Shown here one piece after another: positions 20,291 to 26,284 of a DNA stretch of 52,162 nucleotides. This stretch comes from a virus. How positions within the stretch are numbered: the stretch's first letter is position 1; every line of letters starts with the position of its first letter. The position numbers and the translations under genes are program-made. A model generated the notes under the pieces. That model did no database searches and was not told the DNA's origin. It was given only the letters and a program-made list of their open reading frames with translations. The DNA lies in IMG/VR virus record IMGVR_UViG_3300043449_000682, positions 1 to 52,162 of that record. One strand, given 5' to 3'.

Positions 20291-20347
20291 CTTATTCGCT
20301 TAGGCTCACTGTGATACTAGTCACATTTATTTGCTAAGGCTCATTGC
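20291..20347. repeat. CRP-like box flanked by direct repeats
   Basis: The perfect box TGTGA-TACTAG-TCACA (20310-20325) lies between two 17-bp repeats (TTATT-GCT-AGGCTCA type) that differ at two positions. Confidence 0.55.
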
Positions 20348-20379
20348 TTTATTTAGACATTATTTAATTGTATAAGAGA

Positions 20380-20408
20380 ATCTTATCACAAAAATGTCAA
20401 AAAGTCAA
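20380..20408 (-). promoter_or_regulatory. Promoter TTGACT-N17-TAAGAT
   Basis: Minus-strand -35 (20403-20408) and -10 (20380-20385). No gene starts nearby, so it gives the 20224 operon a long leader or a small RNA. Confidence 0.62.
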
Positions 20409-20429
20409 GTCTAAACACGGCGTGTCGTA

Positions 20430-20445
20430 TGTGATTAATCTCACA
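20430..20445. promoter_or_regulatory. CRP/GlxR-like box (perfect)
   Basis: TGTGA-TTAATC-TCACA, exact consensus, about 20 bp upstream of the TTGACT -35, an activator position. Confidence 0.65.
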
Positions 20446-20461
20446 TTGGTTATACACAGCC

Positions 20462-20470
20462 TGTGGATAA
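20462..20470 (-). other. DnaA box
   Basis: Exact TTATCCACA on the minus strand, next to the CRP-like box and the terminator. Confidence 0.5.
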
Positions 20471-20480
20471 CTTTTTGGAG

Positions 20481-20516
20481 GCCGGAAAAATTTTGCAGAG
20501 TTTTATTTCTGCAAAA
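20481..20516 (-). terminator. Strong rho-independent terminator
   Basis: Minus-strand 9-bp perfect stem TTTTGCAGA/TCTGCAAAA (20491-20516, 8-base loop) followed by TTTTTCCGGCC. Ends the 21377-20526 operon. Confidence 0.78.
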
Positions 20517-20525
20517 CTATTTTCT

Positions 20526-20627
20526 TTATTTAAAATCTTTAAAAATTTCTTCTAAAGTTTTTATTTGCTCATCATTTAGATGATCGATGTTGATTGCATT
20601 TGCAAATCCAAATAAATCTTTTTCCAT
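20526..20627 (-). CDS. Small acidic peptide
   Basis: 33 aa, helical (DEQIKTLEEIFKDFK). AGGAAAAC precedes the ATG by a few bases. Last gene before a strong terminator. Function unknown. Confidence 0.55.
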   Translation of the reverse strand: MEKDLFGFANAINIDHLNDEQIKTLEEIFKDFK

Positions 20628-20628
20628 T

Positions 20629-20763
20629 TTAGTTTTCCTCAATTTCTATTTCTAAACAATTTGTTTCTAGATTTTTTAGCGGGGTATTGTAGATAAGGTA
20701 AGTTGCCTCATCTTGGTCAACGGCATCAACCTCAACGGCGATTGTATAAATAAACTTAGGCAT
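20629..20763 (-). CDS. Small beta/acidic protein
   Basis: 44 aa (FIYTIAVEVDAVDQDEATYL, acidic end). GGAGGTGG lies 6 nt before the ATG. Same general type as 20756-20908 and 12429-12614. Function unknown. Confidence 0.58.
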   Translation of the reverse strand: MPKFIYTIAVEVDAVDQDEATYLIYNTPLKNLETNCLEIEIEEN

Positions 20764-20908
20764 TAGCCACCTCCTCAATGTGGAAAGCGTCGAACTTAGC
20801 AATTTCATCTTCGCTAAGCGGGTAGAGTGATTTATTTAGAGCAAATACCGCTCTCATCTCATCTTCTGCCTCTACGACATAAGAAATTAGCACATTGTAT
20901 TTAGTCAT
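20756..20908 (-). CDS. Small beta/acidic protein
   Basis: 50 aa (YNVLISYVVEAEDEMRAVFA). AAGGAGG lies 8 nt before the ATG, and the gene overlaps both neighbours. Function unknown. Confidence 0.6.
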   Translation of the reverse strand: MTKYNVLISYVVEAEDEMRAVFALNKSLYPLSEDEIAKFDAFHIEEVANA

Positions 20909-21072
20909 TATTTGACCTCCTTATAGAGATAGTCCCATGCCTTACGGCACATCAAGATAGATTGGCAATTATCACAACAGATAACACCATGTGGGTTAAG
21001 GTCTACATCATAGACATCAACAGGGGCGGAAGATTTGCCACATACAGAGGCAAGGTTAATAAATGTGCTCAT
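20908..21072 (-). CDS. Small Cys-rich protein
   Basis: 54 aa with a Cys at residue 11 and ICCDNC near 31-36 plus C42, a likely zinc site. AAAGGAC precedes the ATG. TAATG overlap downstream. Function unknown. Confidence 0.6.
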   Translation of the reverse strand: MSTFINLASVCGKSSAPVDVYDVDLNPHGVICCDNCQSILMCRKAWDYLYKEVK

Positions 21073-21198
21073 TTATTTAAGTCCTTTCGTTCTTTTGATA
21101 ATTCTTTTATCATTGCATACAGCGCAGATAAGGTGGAAAGTATTTTTAAACCATCGCTCTTTCCATAGTAGCGAATTACATTTAGGACAGGCGCTCAT
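21073..21198 (-). CDS. Tiny zinc-ribbon protein
   Basis: 41 aa with CPKC (residues 4-7) and CAVC (25-28), basic tail (KRIIKRTKGLK). Two-knuckle zinc ribbon. ATGA overlap with the upstream gene. Possibly nucleic-acid binding. Confidence 0.62.
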   Translation of the reverse strand: MSACPKCNSLLWKERWFKNTFHLICAVCNDKRIIKRTKGLK

Positions 21199-21377
21199 TG
21201 AGACACCTTCCAATTTGTCCACATAGGTAGACGCTCTGGGTCGGTATCGTTATACCAACGCTCAATGTTTTGTTCACACACTTCGCAGAATGTGAATTGG
21301 TCATCTCCTACCATAGAGATAGCAGATTTATTAGGGGTGTGTGATTTACACACTTCGATTTTTGTTAGTGTTATCAT
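21195..21377 (-). CDS. Small Cys/His protein
   Basis: 60 aa with CKSH (residues 10-13) and CEVC (31-34), a CHCC-type zinc site. AAAGAAAGG precedes the ATG. First gene of the seven-gene leftward operon. Function unknown. Confidence 0.62.
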   Translation of the reverse strand: MITLTKIEVCKSHTPNKSAISMVGDDQFTFCEVCEQNIERWYNDTDPERLPMWTNWKVSQ

Positions 21378-21431
21378 TTTGATAACCTTTCTTTAAGGGG
21401 CTTACTTCTTTTTCAACCTTGTATACATACA

Positions 21432-21453
21432 AGTATAGCAGGGGGGTCTGACA
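21432..21453 (-). promoter_or_regulatory. TGTCAG-N10-TATACT promoter
   Basis: Minus-strand TGTCAG (21448-21453) and TATACT (21432-21437) with spacer ACCCCCCTGC. Drives the 21377 operon from the divergent region 21378-21724. Confidence 0.7.
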
Positions 21454-21493
21454 TTTTGAGGGGTACAAAACGGACATTTAGGAAATAAGGTAT

Positions 21494-21509
21494 TGTGAAT
21501 CACATCACA
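21494..21509. promoter_or_regulatory. CRP/GlxR-like box (perfect)
   Basis: TGTGA-ATCACA-TCACA, exact consensus, in the divergent control region; a second box with one mismatch (TGTGG-GCTAAA-TCACA) is at 21590-21605, nearer the rightward promoter. Confidence 0.62.
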
Positions 21510-21636
21510 TTTTTAGGGGAATGATAACAATAGCGTAACAATGCCAAGATCATCGGCGTGTTGACTTGACAAAAAGAGGCCGGAAAAAATGTGGGCTAAA
21601 TCACATTAAAAATGTCCGATTTGTCCGTGTCTAAAC

Positions 21637-21665
21637 TTGACTTTTTGACATTTCTATGCTATACT
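21637..21665 (+). promoter_or_regulatory. Rightward promoter TTGACT-N17-TATACT
   Basis: -35 TTGACT (21637-21642) and -10 TATACT (21660-21665), 17-bp spacing. Starts the short rightward operon 21725-22463 and has a leader of about 50 nt. Confidence 0.78.
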
Positions 21666-21724
21666 TACAGTATTAAGAAAAATTAAATAAGAACAAATAA
21701 CTACTAAAGAAAGGTGTTCATTAA

Positions 21725-21940
21725 ATGAATACACTAGATAAAAATACAATCAAACACTCTAAGTTCGGTCACCTTGACCTAGAACAGCGTATCCACCTCG
21801 CTGCAACTATGGTTGCTAATGGTGAGGTAGTATCTTTTAGAGGTGCTAGTGCTGAAACCTATCGCAAGGTAGAGGCTCTCGCTAACAAGATTAAGTTAGA
21901 GCGTGAGTTCCCACAGTGCCCATGTGGAGAGTGCGACTAA
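21725..21940 (+). CDS. Hypothetical protein with C-terminal CxCxxC
   Basis: 71 aa: HLDLEQRIHLAATMVANGEV, helical middle and CPCGEC at the end. GAAAGGTG lies 8 nt before the ATG. First gene of the rightward operon. Function unknown. Confidence 0.68.
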   Translation: MNTLDKNTIKHSKFGHLDLEQRIHLAATMVANGEVVSFRGASAETYRKVEALANKIKLEREFPQCPCGECD

Positions 21941-22044
21941 TGCACATCTACCTATGCGACTCATGCAATACACTCGCTACCGTTATCCAAGAGGGTAACA
22001 CAATAACATTAACCCCCTGCCTATGTACTAAGGAGAATAAATAA
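21940..22044 (+). CDS. Tiny zinc-ribbon protein
   Basis: 34 aa with CDSC (residues 6-9) and CLC (27-29). Starts in a TAATG overlap with the upstream gene. Function unknown. Confidence 0.58.
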   Translation: MHIYLCDSCNTLATVIQEGNTITLTPCLCTKENK

Positions 22045-22045
22045 C

Positions 22046-22192
22046 ATGGAATGCATTATTAGAAATTGCGAAAGCACACAGTTAGTTTATAGCGGAACAG
22101 ATGCGTTCATGCTAGGCATACCAACAGAAAAGGTTTGCTATGACCATGCCAACATCTATGCACAGGTAAGTAACCTAGTAGATGCTCAGTGA
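22046..22192 (+). CDS. Small hypothetical protein
   Basis: 48 aa with Cys at residues 3, 8 and 31 and a His at 34 (CYDHANIYAQ), possibly a CCCH metal site. AAGGAG lies 9 nt before the ATG. Overlaps the next gene by 11 bp. Function unknown. Confidence 0.6.
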   Translation: MECIIRNCESTQLVYSGTDAFMLGIPTEKVCYDHANIYAQVSNLVDAQ

Positions 22193-22463
22193 ATTAGATA
22201 GGCGCAGAGCGCACCTCGCAAGCGGGGGAACAATAAGCAATTATGACCGAAGCCATTACAAGAAAGAAGAAAAAATGATTAAAGCAACATTAACAACAAC
22301 ACAAGGCTCTACACGAGGAATGAATTTCGATACTAAGGAGCATCTCCTAGAGTTCATCGAATTGTTTGGTGCCACACTACCCATCGGCACAGCCGTTAAC
22401 ATTGACGCCCCACTAGTAGGGATACACAGTGGCTGGATACAGGGTAGCGCACCCAAAATGTAG
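22182..22463 (+). CDS. Hypothetical protein, paralogue of 20039-20224
   Basis: 93 aa from ATG 22182. The C-terminal 62 residues, beginning at the internal Met of MIKATLTTTQGSTRGM, share a GST, LP-x-G-x-A and SG pattern with the minus-strand protein at 20039. The N-terminal RRRAHLASGGTISNYDRSHY is extra, and a start at ATG 22275 is possible. Last gene before a terminator. Function unknown. Confidence 0.6.
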   Translation: MLSELDRRRAHLASGGTISNYDRSHYKKEEKMIKATLTTTQGSTRGMNFDTKEHLLEFIELFGATLPIGTAVNIDAPLVGIHSGWIQGSAPKM

Positions 22464-22518
22464 TGCGTAGTGTATGCAAGATCGATAGTGTGTCTATTAT
22501 GGGCGCACTATTTTTTTT
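22461..22518 (+). terminator. Rho-independent terminator
   Basis: Stem TAGTGCG (22461-22467) with CGCACTA (22504-22510) followed by eight T. Closes the rightward operon before the P450 gene. Confidence 0.75.
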
Positions 22519-22548
22519 GCATTGTTTTCTACATATCATGTATCATAC

Positions 22549-22604
22549 ATCTGAACAAAATATTCAGATTTTAGCCTATTTGGTTTTTGCCTCTGGTGTA
22601 TAAT
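22549..22604 (+). promoter_or_regulatory. P450 promoter with inverted-repeat operator
   Basis: TATAAT (22599-22604) ends 6 nt before ATG 22611. Upstream, ATCTGAA-N7-TTCAGAT (22549-22569) is a perfect 7-bp inverted repeat, a likely regulator site. The half-site TTCAGAT returns before the next gene (23784-23790). Confidence 0.62.
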
Positions 22605-22610
22605 AAAGTT

Positions 22611-23780
22611 ATGACACATAAAGAAGGTTTTGACTGGCCCTATTTCTTTAGACTATTAAAGAAAAGAATAGAGGGCAATCACATACCAAACCCAGACAAG
22701 AATAACTCATACTTTGTGGTCACTAGCAAAGCGGTAGAAGATGTTGCGCTAAACGAATATAACAGTTTTATAAAAGATGCTGGTTTTAAAAGATTGGGCT
22801 ATGCGGTTGGATCTGGTTTGTTCACTGCAGAAGAGCCAGGGCATATGAGAAATAAAAAAGAAGTGTCTCCAGCATTCGACAATGATCATATTAAAAAATA
22901 TGAGGGTCAAGCATCACCAATTGTAGACAAGATCATATCTGGCTGGTCTGGAGAGATCAATGTTCGAGAAGAAATGAAGTTTATTGTTTTTAAGAGCGTT
23001 ATGGAAATATTTTTTTCAGAAAACGCAGATGATGATTTTGAGAAAATAAAAAACAATATCGCAGTAGTCATGGATGAAGTTGCTTTTAACTTTAAGTACG
23101 ATGGTTCGGGGGAAGCAACAGAAAAAGTCCACGAAGTATGTAGAAACATAGTAGATAAAAGACTGGCATCTAAAGAAGTAAAAAATGATTTTCTGGATAT
23201 GATAATTAACTCATATAAAAATGGAAAAATAGATTTTGAAGACCTTTACGCAGAGACACTTTCTTTATTTGTGGGCAGTTATGAATCAACAGCACATACT
23301 CTAGAATGGGCAATGTACTATTTGGCGACAAACAAGGTTTGGCAAGAAAAGTTATCTGAAAGAGAAAATTTGGAGGCATTCATAAAAGAGGTTTTGAGAA
23401 TGTGTCCTGCTATCTGGAATAGCCAGAGAATTGCGACGGAAGACGTAGTTGTAGATGGAACCCTCCTTCCTGCTGGAACCAAAGTAACCATAAGTTCATA
23501 TGCAATGCACAGAGATGAAAAGGTTTTTGAAGATCCAGACTCATTCAAACCAGAGAGATGGCTAGAAAACCCTAAATTGGCAAAGGGAGAGTATTTCCCA
23601 TTTATGTTTGGCAAAAGGCAGTGTGTCGGTAAAGAATATGCCTTAATGCAGTTACGCCTAGTAATAGGGAAAGTTGCTGAAATGTTTGATCTCGAACTGC
23701 TAAACGATAAAGTCCATCACATTGGCTCATTGGCGCTTAGAACAGACACCCCAATAAGAATTAACGTAACAAAAAAATAA
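22611..23780 (+). CDS. Cytochrome P450
   Basis: 389 aa. All key P450 features are visible: I-helix GSYESTAHT (Glu225, Thr227), the ExxR pair in KEVLR (Glu260, Arg263), the FKPERW loop and the heme loop PFMFGKRQCVG with ligand Cys338. It would use two electrons from a redox partner, not encoded here, to hydroxylate or couple a substrate. The length is typical for a soluble bacterial P450. The longer TTG frame (22587) overlaps the TATAAT box and is rejected. A Cys-rich peptide gene follows 28 bp downstream; P450 enzymes in phages are rare. Confidence 0.93.
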   Translation: MTHKEGFDWPYFFRLLKKRIEGNHIPNPDKNNSYFVVTSKAVEDVALNEYNSFIKDAGFKRLGYAVGSGLFTAEEPGHMRNKKEVSPAFDNDHIKKYEGQASPIVDKIISGWSGEINVREEMKFIVFKSVMEIFFSENADDDFEKIKNNIAVVMDEVAFNFKYDGSGEATEKVHEVCRNIVDKRLASKEVKNDFLDMIINSYKNGKIDFEDLYAETLSLFVGSYESTAHTLEWAMYYLATNKVWQEKLSERENLEAFIKEVLRMCPAIWNSQRIATEDVVVDGTLLPAGTKVTISSYAMHRDEKVFEDPDSFKPERWLENPKLAKGEYFPFMFGKRQCVGKEYALMQLRLVIGKVAEMFDLELLNDKVHHIGSLALRTDTPIRINVTKK

Positions 23781-23784
23781 TTTT

Positions 23785-23801
23785 TCAGATTCTGATATAA
23801 T
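23785..23801 (+). promoter_or_regulatory. Leaderless promoter of the Cys-rich peptide
   Basis: TATAAT (23796-23801) ends 7 nt before ATG 23809. TCAGA-T-TCTGA (23785-23795) abuts it and shares the TTCAGAT half-site with the P450 control region. Confidence 0.6.
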
Positions 23802-23808
23802 GGACATT

Positions 23809-23997
23809 ATGGGCATATTAGACAATTTCGAAAACGCTTTAAATGACGACTTTGAGTTTGAATCAAAACCTATCGTAGAAACCGACGCTATGGGCAGAGA
23901 AGTCTTTTGGCAGGACATGGGCAGACCAGAAGAGCCAAATCTCGCTGTAAAATTATTTTCAGAAACCTGCTGTACTAACTGCAGTTGCGGAAACTAG
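23809..23997 (+). CDS. Cys-rich 62-aa peptide, RiPP-precursor-like
   Basis: 62 aa. The first 50 residues are acidic and leader-like (LDNFENALNDDFEFES), and the last 11 are ETCCTNCSCGN, four Cys with Thr, Ser and Asn, a shape typical of modified-peptide cores. ATG 23809 is preferred over ATG 23800, which lies in the -10 box. It directly follows the P450 gene. No cyclodehydratase, lanthionine synthetase, protease or transporter is nearby, so a RiPP is only a hypothesis; a metal-binding small protein is the alternative. Confidence 0.55.
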   Translation: MGILDNFENALNDDFEFESKPIVETDAMGREVFWQDMGRPEEPNLAVKLFSETCCTNCSCGN

Positions 23998-23998
23998 T

Positions 23999-24184
23999 TT
24001 ACTTAAAAACGTCTTTAACTTCTAGATCGTCATAGATCAAATTAAACATATAATGTAGCGCTGGATATTGCGAATCGATATTTTGCAGAATATCTGGCTG
24101 ATTCATTCCAGTTTGTCTCATTAGATTTGTATTATATACATTTACCGTATTAATCATTGTTTCAATAACTTCTTCTTTTGTCAT
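23999..24184 (-). CDS. Small hypothetical protein
   Basis: 61 aa from ATG 24184, helical (VIETMINTVNVYNTNLMRQT). AGGA precedes the start, which overlaps the upstream stop (ATGA). Translated with the DHH-like gene; may be its partner. Function unknown. Confidence 0.62.
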   Translation of the reverse strand: MTKEEVIETMINTVNVYNTNLMRQTGMNQPDILQNIDSQYPALHYMFNLIYDDLEVKDVFK

Positions 24185-24951
24185 ACCCATTCCTTTTCTT
24201 GGTCATATGTAACTGAATACTCTCCAGTGAATATCTCAGCATATGAAATGATATCTCTATTATACCTTATAACGGTTTCTATGCCTACTTTGTCACATAC
24301 ATACTTCGTACCCTGGACTAGTGGCTCAAAACTCATCTCCTGGGCTTCTAGGGCCTTATTAAGGGTATTCAGGTATCTTTCCTTGCCGTATCTTTTAGAA
24401 ACAAATGCTTGATCAACATAATCAAATCTTGCTTGTGCATCATTTCTTTTTGCAATGTCCGAATTGTCTATTATGTACTTTGTTGCAAGATGTTCCATCC
24501 GTGTAGACCAGTTTCGCATGTTGTCGCTGTATTTCTCCATGTTCTTGAGAGTTGAATCAGCGAAAGCCATGCGTATAAGGTCTTGCTCGGAGAGATCAGC
24601 CTCTGTTGCGAACGAAACCAAAAAAGCGGTTGCGAAAGGAAACTTGTCGCTATATGTCGAAACGCCGAAGTGCACATTCGGATTGAACGACTCAACTGAC
24701 ATATTATCTTTTAAGAGTCGCATATGGTTGCCAAGAGATACATACTCTTGTCGATTCATATCGCAGTCGACGAACAAGCATTCTTCTGGATTGATACCGT
24801 CGGCGAGACATAAAATATTTTTATCATATGAACCCACTATTTTCGAACCGTTAAAACGCTCTAATAATTTTGCGGTCATAAAACCATCCATGTCAGGGGA
24901 TATAATTAAATTCTTAGAATACTTCAATGTGTCTAGTATGTCTGTTTTCAT
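24181..24951 (-). CDS. DHH-like phosphoesterase-related protein
   Basis: 256 aa. IISPDMDGFMTAKLL (Asp20, Asp22) resembles the first metal motif of DHH phosphoesterases, though the usual His before the Asp is Pro; FVDCDMN (Asp62, Asp64) resembles motif II. A classic DHH triad is not visible, so activity is doubtful. DHH enzymes degrade cyclic dinucleotides, pAp or short oligonucleotides; a role against host nucleotide signalling is speculation. A TATTTT box lies 6 nt before the ATG. Confidence 0.6.
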   Translation of the reverse strand: MKTDILDTLKYSKNLIISPDMDGFMTAKLLERFNGSKIVGSYDKNILCLADGINPEECLFVDCDMNRQEYVSLGNHMRLLKDNMSVESFNPNVHFGVSTYSDKFPFATAFLVSFATEADLSEQDLIRMAFADSTLKNMEKYSDNMRNWSTRMEHLATKYIIDNSDIAKRNDAQARFDYVDQAFVSKRYGKERYLNTLNKALEAQEMSFEPLVQGTKYVCDKVGIETVIRYNRDIISYAEIFTGEYSVTYDQEKEWV

Positions 24952-24968
24952 TTTTGCAAAATACCCCT

Positions 24969-24974
24969 TATAAT
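24969..24974 (+). promoter_or_regulatory. -10 box TATAAT, leaderless
   Basis: TATAAT 7 nt before ATG 24982, divergent from the DHH-like gene start 30 bp away. Confidence 0.6.
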
Positions 24975-24981
24975 AACTTTT

Positions 24982-25266
24982 ATGGCGCTTAACGAATGGC
25001 TTGGTCTAATCCTCACAACTTTATCAATTGTAGCACTTTCCGCAGGGGCTGTCAAGAAGTATATTGATGCTAAGTTTCAGCCAATAGCACATGTTGTCGA
25101 AGAAATTCGGGCAGAGACTAAAACAAATGGTGGATCTTCAATGCGTGATGAAATTAAGTATATAAAGAAAGAACAAGAAGAAGCAAAACAAATTCGCCAA
25201 GAATCAAATGAAAAATTAAACCATATGTATGATATTCTATTAGAGTATATCGCTAAATCTAAGTAA
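24982..25266 (+). CDS. Small membrane protein with coiled coil, holin-like
   Basis: 94 aa. One membrane span (residues 6-24, GLILTTLSIVALSAGAV) then a cytoplasmic coiled coil (IKKEQEEAKQIRQESNEKLN). The layout resembles small phage holins or membrane anchors. It is not next to the lysin gene (32.8 kb), so holin is only a suggestion. Confidence 0.55.
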   Translation: MALNEWLGLILTTLSIVALSAGAVKKYIDAKFQPIAHVVEEIRAETKTNGGSSMRDEIKYIKKEQEEAKQIRQESNEKLNHMYDILLEYIAKSK

Positions 25267-25516
25267 CTATATATACTATATATAAGATAGTTTTAAAAAC
25301 TATAATGATACTCTTTTCTCTTATATATATTTAAGTATACACCATCCAAATACTGGCATTCTATTCCAAAAGTAACAAAACGGACATTGGCTATTATAAC
25401 AATTTGATAACTTTTAATATAATGTCCATTTTATCCCTATATGGTATAATTTATTATTGGCTAATACCTTGGTTTGTCCTATACCCACCAACCTTGGTAT
25501 TAGTCATTTTTTATGG
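25267..25516 (+). other. Gene-free stretch with tandem -10-like boxes
   Basis: The stretch 25267-25516 holds a palindrome ATAGTTTT-A-AAAACTAT (25287-25303), a possible weak terminator, and repeated TATGGTATAAT boxes, one near 25442 and one at 25515-25522. A hydrophobic in-frame extension of the next gene crosses this stretch but is not supported. Confidence 0.4.
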
Positions 25517-25522
25517 TATAAT
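25517..25522 (+). promoter_or_regulatory. -10 box TATAAT (extended TGG), leaderless
   Basis: TGGTATAAT, 7 nt before ATG 25530. Confidence 0.65.
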
Positions 25523-25529
25523 CAAGATT

Positions 25530-25910
25530 ATGACTATGTGTGGACCAGAAATATTTGGAGCAGATCCTGCTCACATTAAATGGAATGTTGTAAGAGGTGA
25601 TACCTCTCCACTCAGAATTGAATTTTTAGAAGATGATGAGATAACTCATTTTGACACTTCTGGCTGGACATACAAAGCAACTACATATGACTCAAAAACA
25701 GATTTCCTAGATGAACTAGAGGTAACCCCTGGAGAGGGATATGTCGACATTCTGGCACCATCATCAATTACAGAACTTTGGGGTACAGGATATAAGAGTA
25801 TGGTTGCTGAACTAGTTTTTGATCTACAGGTAACTATCGATGATGAAACAACATGGACACCAGTTATTGGAACAGTAGCAGTAATTGGCAATGTAACTGG
25901 GAGTCTCTAA
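25530..25910 (+). CDS. Virion-associated beta protein (VRGDT family)
   Basis: 126 aa from ATG 25530. WNVVRGDTSPLRIEF near residue 18 is repeated in the protein at 34045 and resembles N-terminal domains of phage baseplate and fibre-associated proteins. The chain is entirely beta-rich. Starting at 25404 would add a hydrophobic stretch and ignores the leaderless promoter. Begins the long fibre/decoration cluster. Confidence 0.62.
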   Translation: MTMCGPEIFGADPAHIKWNVVRGDTSPLRIEFLEDDEITHFDTSGWTYKATTYDSKTDFLDELEVTPGEGYVDILAPSSITELWGTGYKSMVAELVFDLQVTIDDETTWTPVIGTVAVIGNVTGSL

Positions 25911-25996
25911 TGGCAGTAGTTAAAATATCAAACCCAAGACCTGAGTTGCCTGCAATTATTAAAATTAAAAGCAAAACCTTTAAAGTAAATAAATGA
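25910..25996 (+). CDS. 28-aa basic peptide
   Basis: Starts in a TAATG overlap with the upstream gene (MAVVKISNPRPELPAIIKIK). Its TGA stop is the first base triplet of the next gene's TGATATAAT box. A longer relative is at 34455. Function unknown. Confidence 0.5.
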   Translation: MAVVKISNPRPELPAIIKIKSKTFKVNK

Positions 25997-26002
25997 TATA
26001 AT
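25994..26002 (+). promoter_or_regulatory. -10 box TATAAT with embedded stop codon
   Basis: TGATATAAT: the TGA ends the upstream peptide and the TATAAT (25997-26002) lies 7 nt before ATG 26010. Confidence 0.65.
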
Positions 26003-26009
26003 CATTTTT

Positions 26010-26282
26010 ATGACAACTCACTCAAACCCACAACTTAGCAACACAGAGGCCACACGCCTTACTCCAAATGGCATGCACTCTGGTATGGATATTACAGTTC
26101 AAAACCTAAGCGACACTTCTTATGTGTACCTTGGTGGAGAAGGAGTTAATCAAGAAGATTTTGGATACCGTCTAGCACCAGGTGCAGCATGGTCTGTTGA
26201 ACTACCTGGCCTAGATGCACTTTATGCAATTGCTGACACAAATGGGATATATGTTGCAGTTCTTAAGACAGGACTTGAATAA
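26010..26282 (+). CDS. Fibre-cluster beta protein
   Basis: 90 aa: ITVQNLSDTSYVYLGGEGV, FGYRLAPGAAWSVELPG. Such small Gly-rich beta proteins resemble head-decoration or fibre accessory proteins. Leaderless start; stop 2 bp before the next ATG. Exact role unknown. Confidence 0.6.
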   Translation: MTTHSNPQLSNTEATRLTPNGMHSGMDITVQNLSDTSYVYLGGEGVNQEDFGYRLAPGAAWSVELPGLDALYAIADTNGIYVAVLKTGLE

Positions 26283-26284
26283 TA

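Noticed and set aside
22587-22610. Longer P450 start at TTG
   Set aside because: It overlaps the TATAAT box; the leaderless ATG 22611 fits the genome-wide pattern.
25404-25529. Hydrophobic N-terminal extension of the 25530 gene
   Set aside because: It runs through the TATGGTATAAT boxes, and ATG 25530 is at leaderless spacing.
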